From positions 1 to 37,132 of the forward strand of contig JABIAL010000015.1 in NCBI GenBank assembly GCA_018653315.1: 37,132 nucleotides of DNA. Reading direction: 5' to 3'. The notes beneath the pieces are model-generated. The model was given only the letters and a program-made list of their open reading frames with translations, was not told the origin of the DNA and made no database searches. Below are positions 35,574 through 37,132 of the stretch, one piece after another. Both the position numbers and the translations under genes were made by a program. The stretch is from a bacterium. Lineage in GTDB: Bacteria; Patescibacteriota; Patescibacteriia; UBA1558; GWA2-36-10. Each line of letters starts with the position of its first letter. Position 1 is the stretch's first letter.

Positions 35574-36557
35574 CTACACCTCGCTAATTACATCAAAACC
35601 CTTAAAACTACCTGTTAAGGCTAGCCCTATAATCTTTCCTTTGACTAATTTTTTTTCTCTTATTTTTTTAGCTATTTGATTAAAAGTGGCTCCGGAACCA
35701 ACTGCATCATCGATTAATAAAATATTATTAAAAACTTTATTTTCACCTAAAAAAATAGTCTTATCTACATTATTAATTCTATCTTTTAATTTACTTAAAG
35801 TTTTTTGTGGTACAGTAATTTCAGTGTTGACCTTAACAATGTTTATTTTTGGTAATTTAAAAGAAAACTTTTTTTCTAATTCTTTTTGTAATTGAATATT
35901 TCTAGCAACAGTAGGAGGGACAAAAGATACAGCATCAATTTTAGCAATCTTAATTAAATTTAAAACTGGCTGTTCTATAATTTGAAAAATTTTATTGATT
36001 AACTCTCTATTCTGTGATTGTTTCGCATAAAGCAATAATGAACCTAATTTAGTTTTACCAAATCTTTCTATACTATAAAAATCAAGATAATAAACCTGAT
36101 CTATATAAACTTGTTCAAAAGATTGTTTAAATTTCTCTAACCCTGAAATCAATCCTGTTTCATTATTTTTAAATTTATTATATTTATCTAATGTTTTAAC
36201 GTAATCACTTACTGTTTTTTCTACTGGTAAATTATTATGCTCACACCAATAATTAAATCCCTTTACTCCAGCTAAAAAATCTCCATTGGGTGTAATAAAT
36301 AAATAATTTTTTTCTATAATATCAGCATTATTTTTATCTGAAATAGTAATATTCTTAAAATTTGAGAATGTTTTAATCGTATAAAAAACATTCGGAGGTG
36401 TGCCAGTTTTACTTAAAATCTCTTGCTCTAACAATTTTTTTAATTGTCTAAAAACTGCTTGCTTGCTAATTTCAAGATAAGAAACCAAATCATTTGGCCT
36501 AACGCTTTTATTTTTTCTAACAAAATTAACGATTTTTTGTGCTGTGTTAGTTGTCAT
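35574..36557 (-). CDS. Winged-HTH/ComF-like phosphoribosyltransferase fusion protein
   Basis: N-terminal RPNDLVSYLEISKQAVFRQLKKLLEQEILSKTGTPPNVFYTI (wHTH); C-terminal QKTLSKLKDRINNVDKTIF...NNILLIDDAVGSGATFNQIAKKI (PRPP-binding loop, ComF-like). ATG 36557 preferred. Confidence 0.85.
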   Translation of the reverse strand: MTTNTAQKIVNFVRKNKSVRPNDLVSYLEISKQAVFRQLKKLLEQEILSKTGTPPNVFYTIKTFSNFKNITISDKNNADIIEKNYLFITPNGDFLAGVKGFNYWCEHNNLPVEKTVSDYVKTLDKYNKFKNNETGLISGLEKFKQSFEQVYIDQVYYLDFYSIERFGKTKLGSLLLYAKQSQNRELINKIFQIIEQPVLNLIKIAKIDAVSFVPPTVARNIQLQKELEKKFSFKLPKINIVKVNTEITVPQKTLSKLKDRINNVDKTIFLGENKVFNNILLIDDAVGSGATFNQIAKKIREKKLVKGKIIGLALTGSFKGFDVISEV

Positions 36558-36563
36558 ATTTTT

Positions 36564-36608
36564 ATAGTTTACTATTGATAGTTTACTGTAAACTATCAAC
36601 TATGTCAA
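36564..36608 (-). promoter_or_regulatory. Promoter TTGACA-N17-TAAACT overlapped by a palindromic operator TTGATAGTTTAC-T-GTAAACTATCAA
   Basis: -35 on minus at 36603-36608; -10 at 36580-36585; 12-bp perfect inverted repeat 36575-36599; extra half-site ATAGTTTAC at 36564-36572. Confidence 0.75.
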
Positions 36609-36708
36609 TAAACCTCCTCTTATTTCCTAAATACTCTAAAATTATAACAAATTTAAAGGAAAATAACAATCTAAATTTTTACTAATATTAGCCAAAATTA
36701 ATAAAATA

Positions 36709-36830
36709 TTATTCACGACATTTTCATTACTATTCACGACATTTTTTGATCAAAATATAATAAAAGCTAATAAAATAAGAGGTTTATTCACGACATTTTC
36801 ATTGCTATTCACGACATTTTTTGATCAAAA
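36709..36830. repeat. Two 47-bp near-identical direct repeats (36709-36755, 36784-36830), each with two ATTCACGACATTTT boxes and a TTTTGATCAAAA palindrome
   Basis: Read directly; 75-bp period, single A/G difference (36729 vs 36804); boxes 21 bp apart in each unit; TATAAT follows each unit (36756-36761, 36835-36840). Confidence 0.95.
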
Positions 36831-36879
36831 ACACTATAATTCTCTTGTTTTATTAGTCTATATAATATATTATAATACT

Positions 36880-37132
36880 ATGATAAAAGACAAAAACATA
36901 AAAGGCAAAAAAATCCTCTACCTAGTCACTCAGACAAAATGGGGTGGAGCACAAAAATATGCGCTAGAATTAGCCCAATATTTCAGTAAAAACAATGAAG
37001 TTCATATTGCTTTTGGCGAAATAAATGATCAAAATCCAAAATTCTTGGCTTTGGCCAAAAAAATGAAAATCAAAACCATTCCAATCCAAAATCTCAAAAG
37101 AAAAATCGAACCAAAAAAAGAAATATCTGCCG
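36880..37132 (+). CDS. Glycosyltransferase family 4-type, N-terminal fragment off the right edge
   Basis: ATG 36880: MIKDKNIKGKKILYLVTQTKWGGAQKYALELAQYFSKNNEVHIAFGE..., open to the window end. Confidence 0.8.
   Translation, partial: MIKDKNIKGKKILYLVTQTKWGGAQKYALELAQYFSKNNEVHIAFGEINDQNPKFLALAKKMKIKTIPIQNLKRKIEPKKEISA

Noticed and set aside
36709-36830. CRISPR array
   Set aside because: Only two 47-bp copies with internal duplicated boxes, AT-rich spacing, no cas genes nearby.
36709-36830. Replication origin with DnaA boxes
   Set aside because: TTATTCACG is one base from a TTATNCACA box and occurs twice, but no perfect DnaA box and no dnaA/dnaN/rpmH nearby; kept only as a weak alternative.
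36861-36876. TATAAT boxes right next to the 36880 start codon as a leaderless promoter
   Set aside because: TATAAT at 36871-36876 is only 3 nt from ATG and no properly spaced -35 was found; expected by chance in such AT-rich DNA.
1-37132. Integrated phage, transposon or toxin-antitoxin module
   Set aside because: No integrase, transposase, capsid, terminase or TA-like gene pair recognised among the ORFs.

Overview
AT-rich bacterial chromosomal window. Gene style suggests Candidate Phyla Radiation (Patescibacteria), but there is no rRNA or other marker here, so that is an inference. There are three blocks. (1) Positions 1-12171, minus strand, tightly packed: a reduced chemosensory module (MCP-like, CheW, CheA, receiver with C-terminal double zinc ribbon) directly upstream of type IV pilus assembly genes (PilB, PilC). 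These are followed by four prepilin-like genes, three of which carry large C-terminal extensions (LamG, DUF2341, beta-propeller-like). (2) Positions 12334-16299: two tandem O-antigen ligase/Wzy-like membrane proteins with TPR-like C-termini. (3) Positions 16373-37132: a large glycan biosynthesis region with an initiating sugar-phosphate transferase, epimerase, flippase, seven GT4-type and one GT2-type glycosyltransferases, a GT-C-like protein, three methyltransferases, a deacetylase, a FemAB/GNAT-like protein, a TagD-like cytidylyltransferase and two CDP-alcohol phosphotransferases. Near the right end are an HTH-ComF-like PRTase fusion with a palindromic operator over its own promoter and a duplicated 47-bp repeat. 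Most notable observations: the chemosensory-pilus-adhesin operon, a REP/RPE-like double palindrome in frame inside a glycosyltransferase gene, a shared D-to-H change in the last motif position of both CDP-alcohol phosphotransferases, the HTH-PRTase operator, the 4-box repeat region, and a palindromic -35 apparently shared by divergent promoters. No CRISPR array, rRNA, tRNA or transposase was seen.
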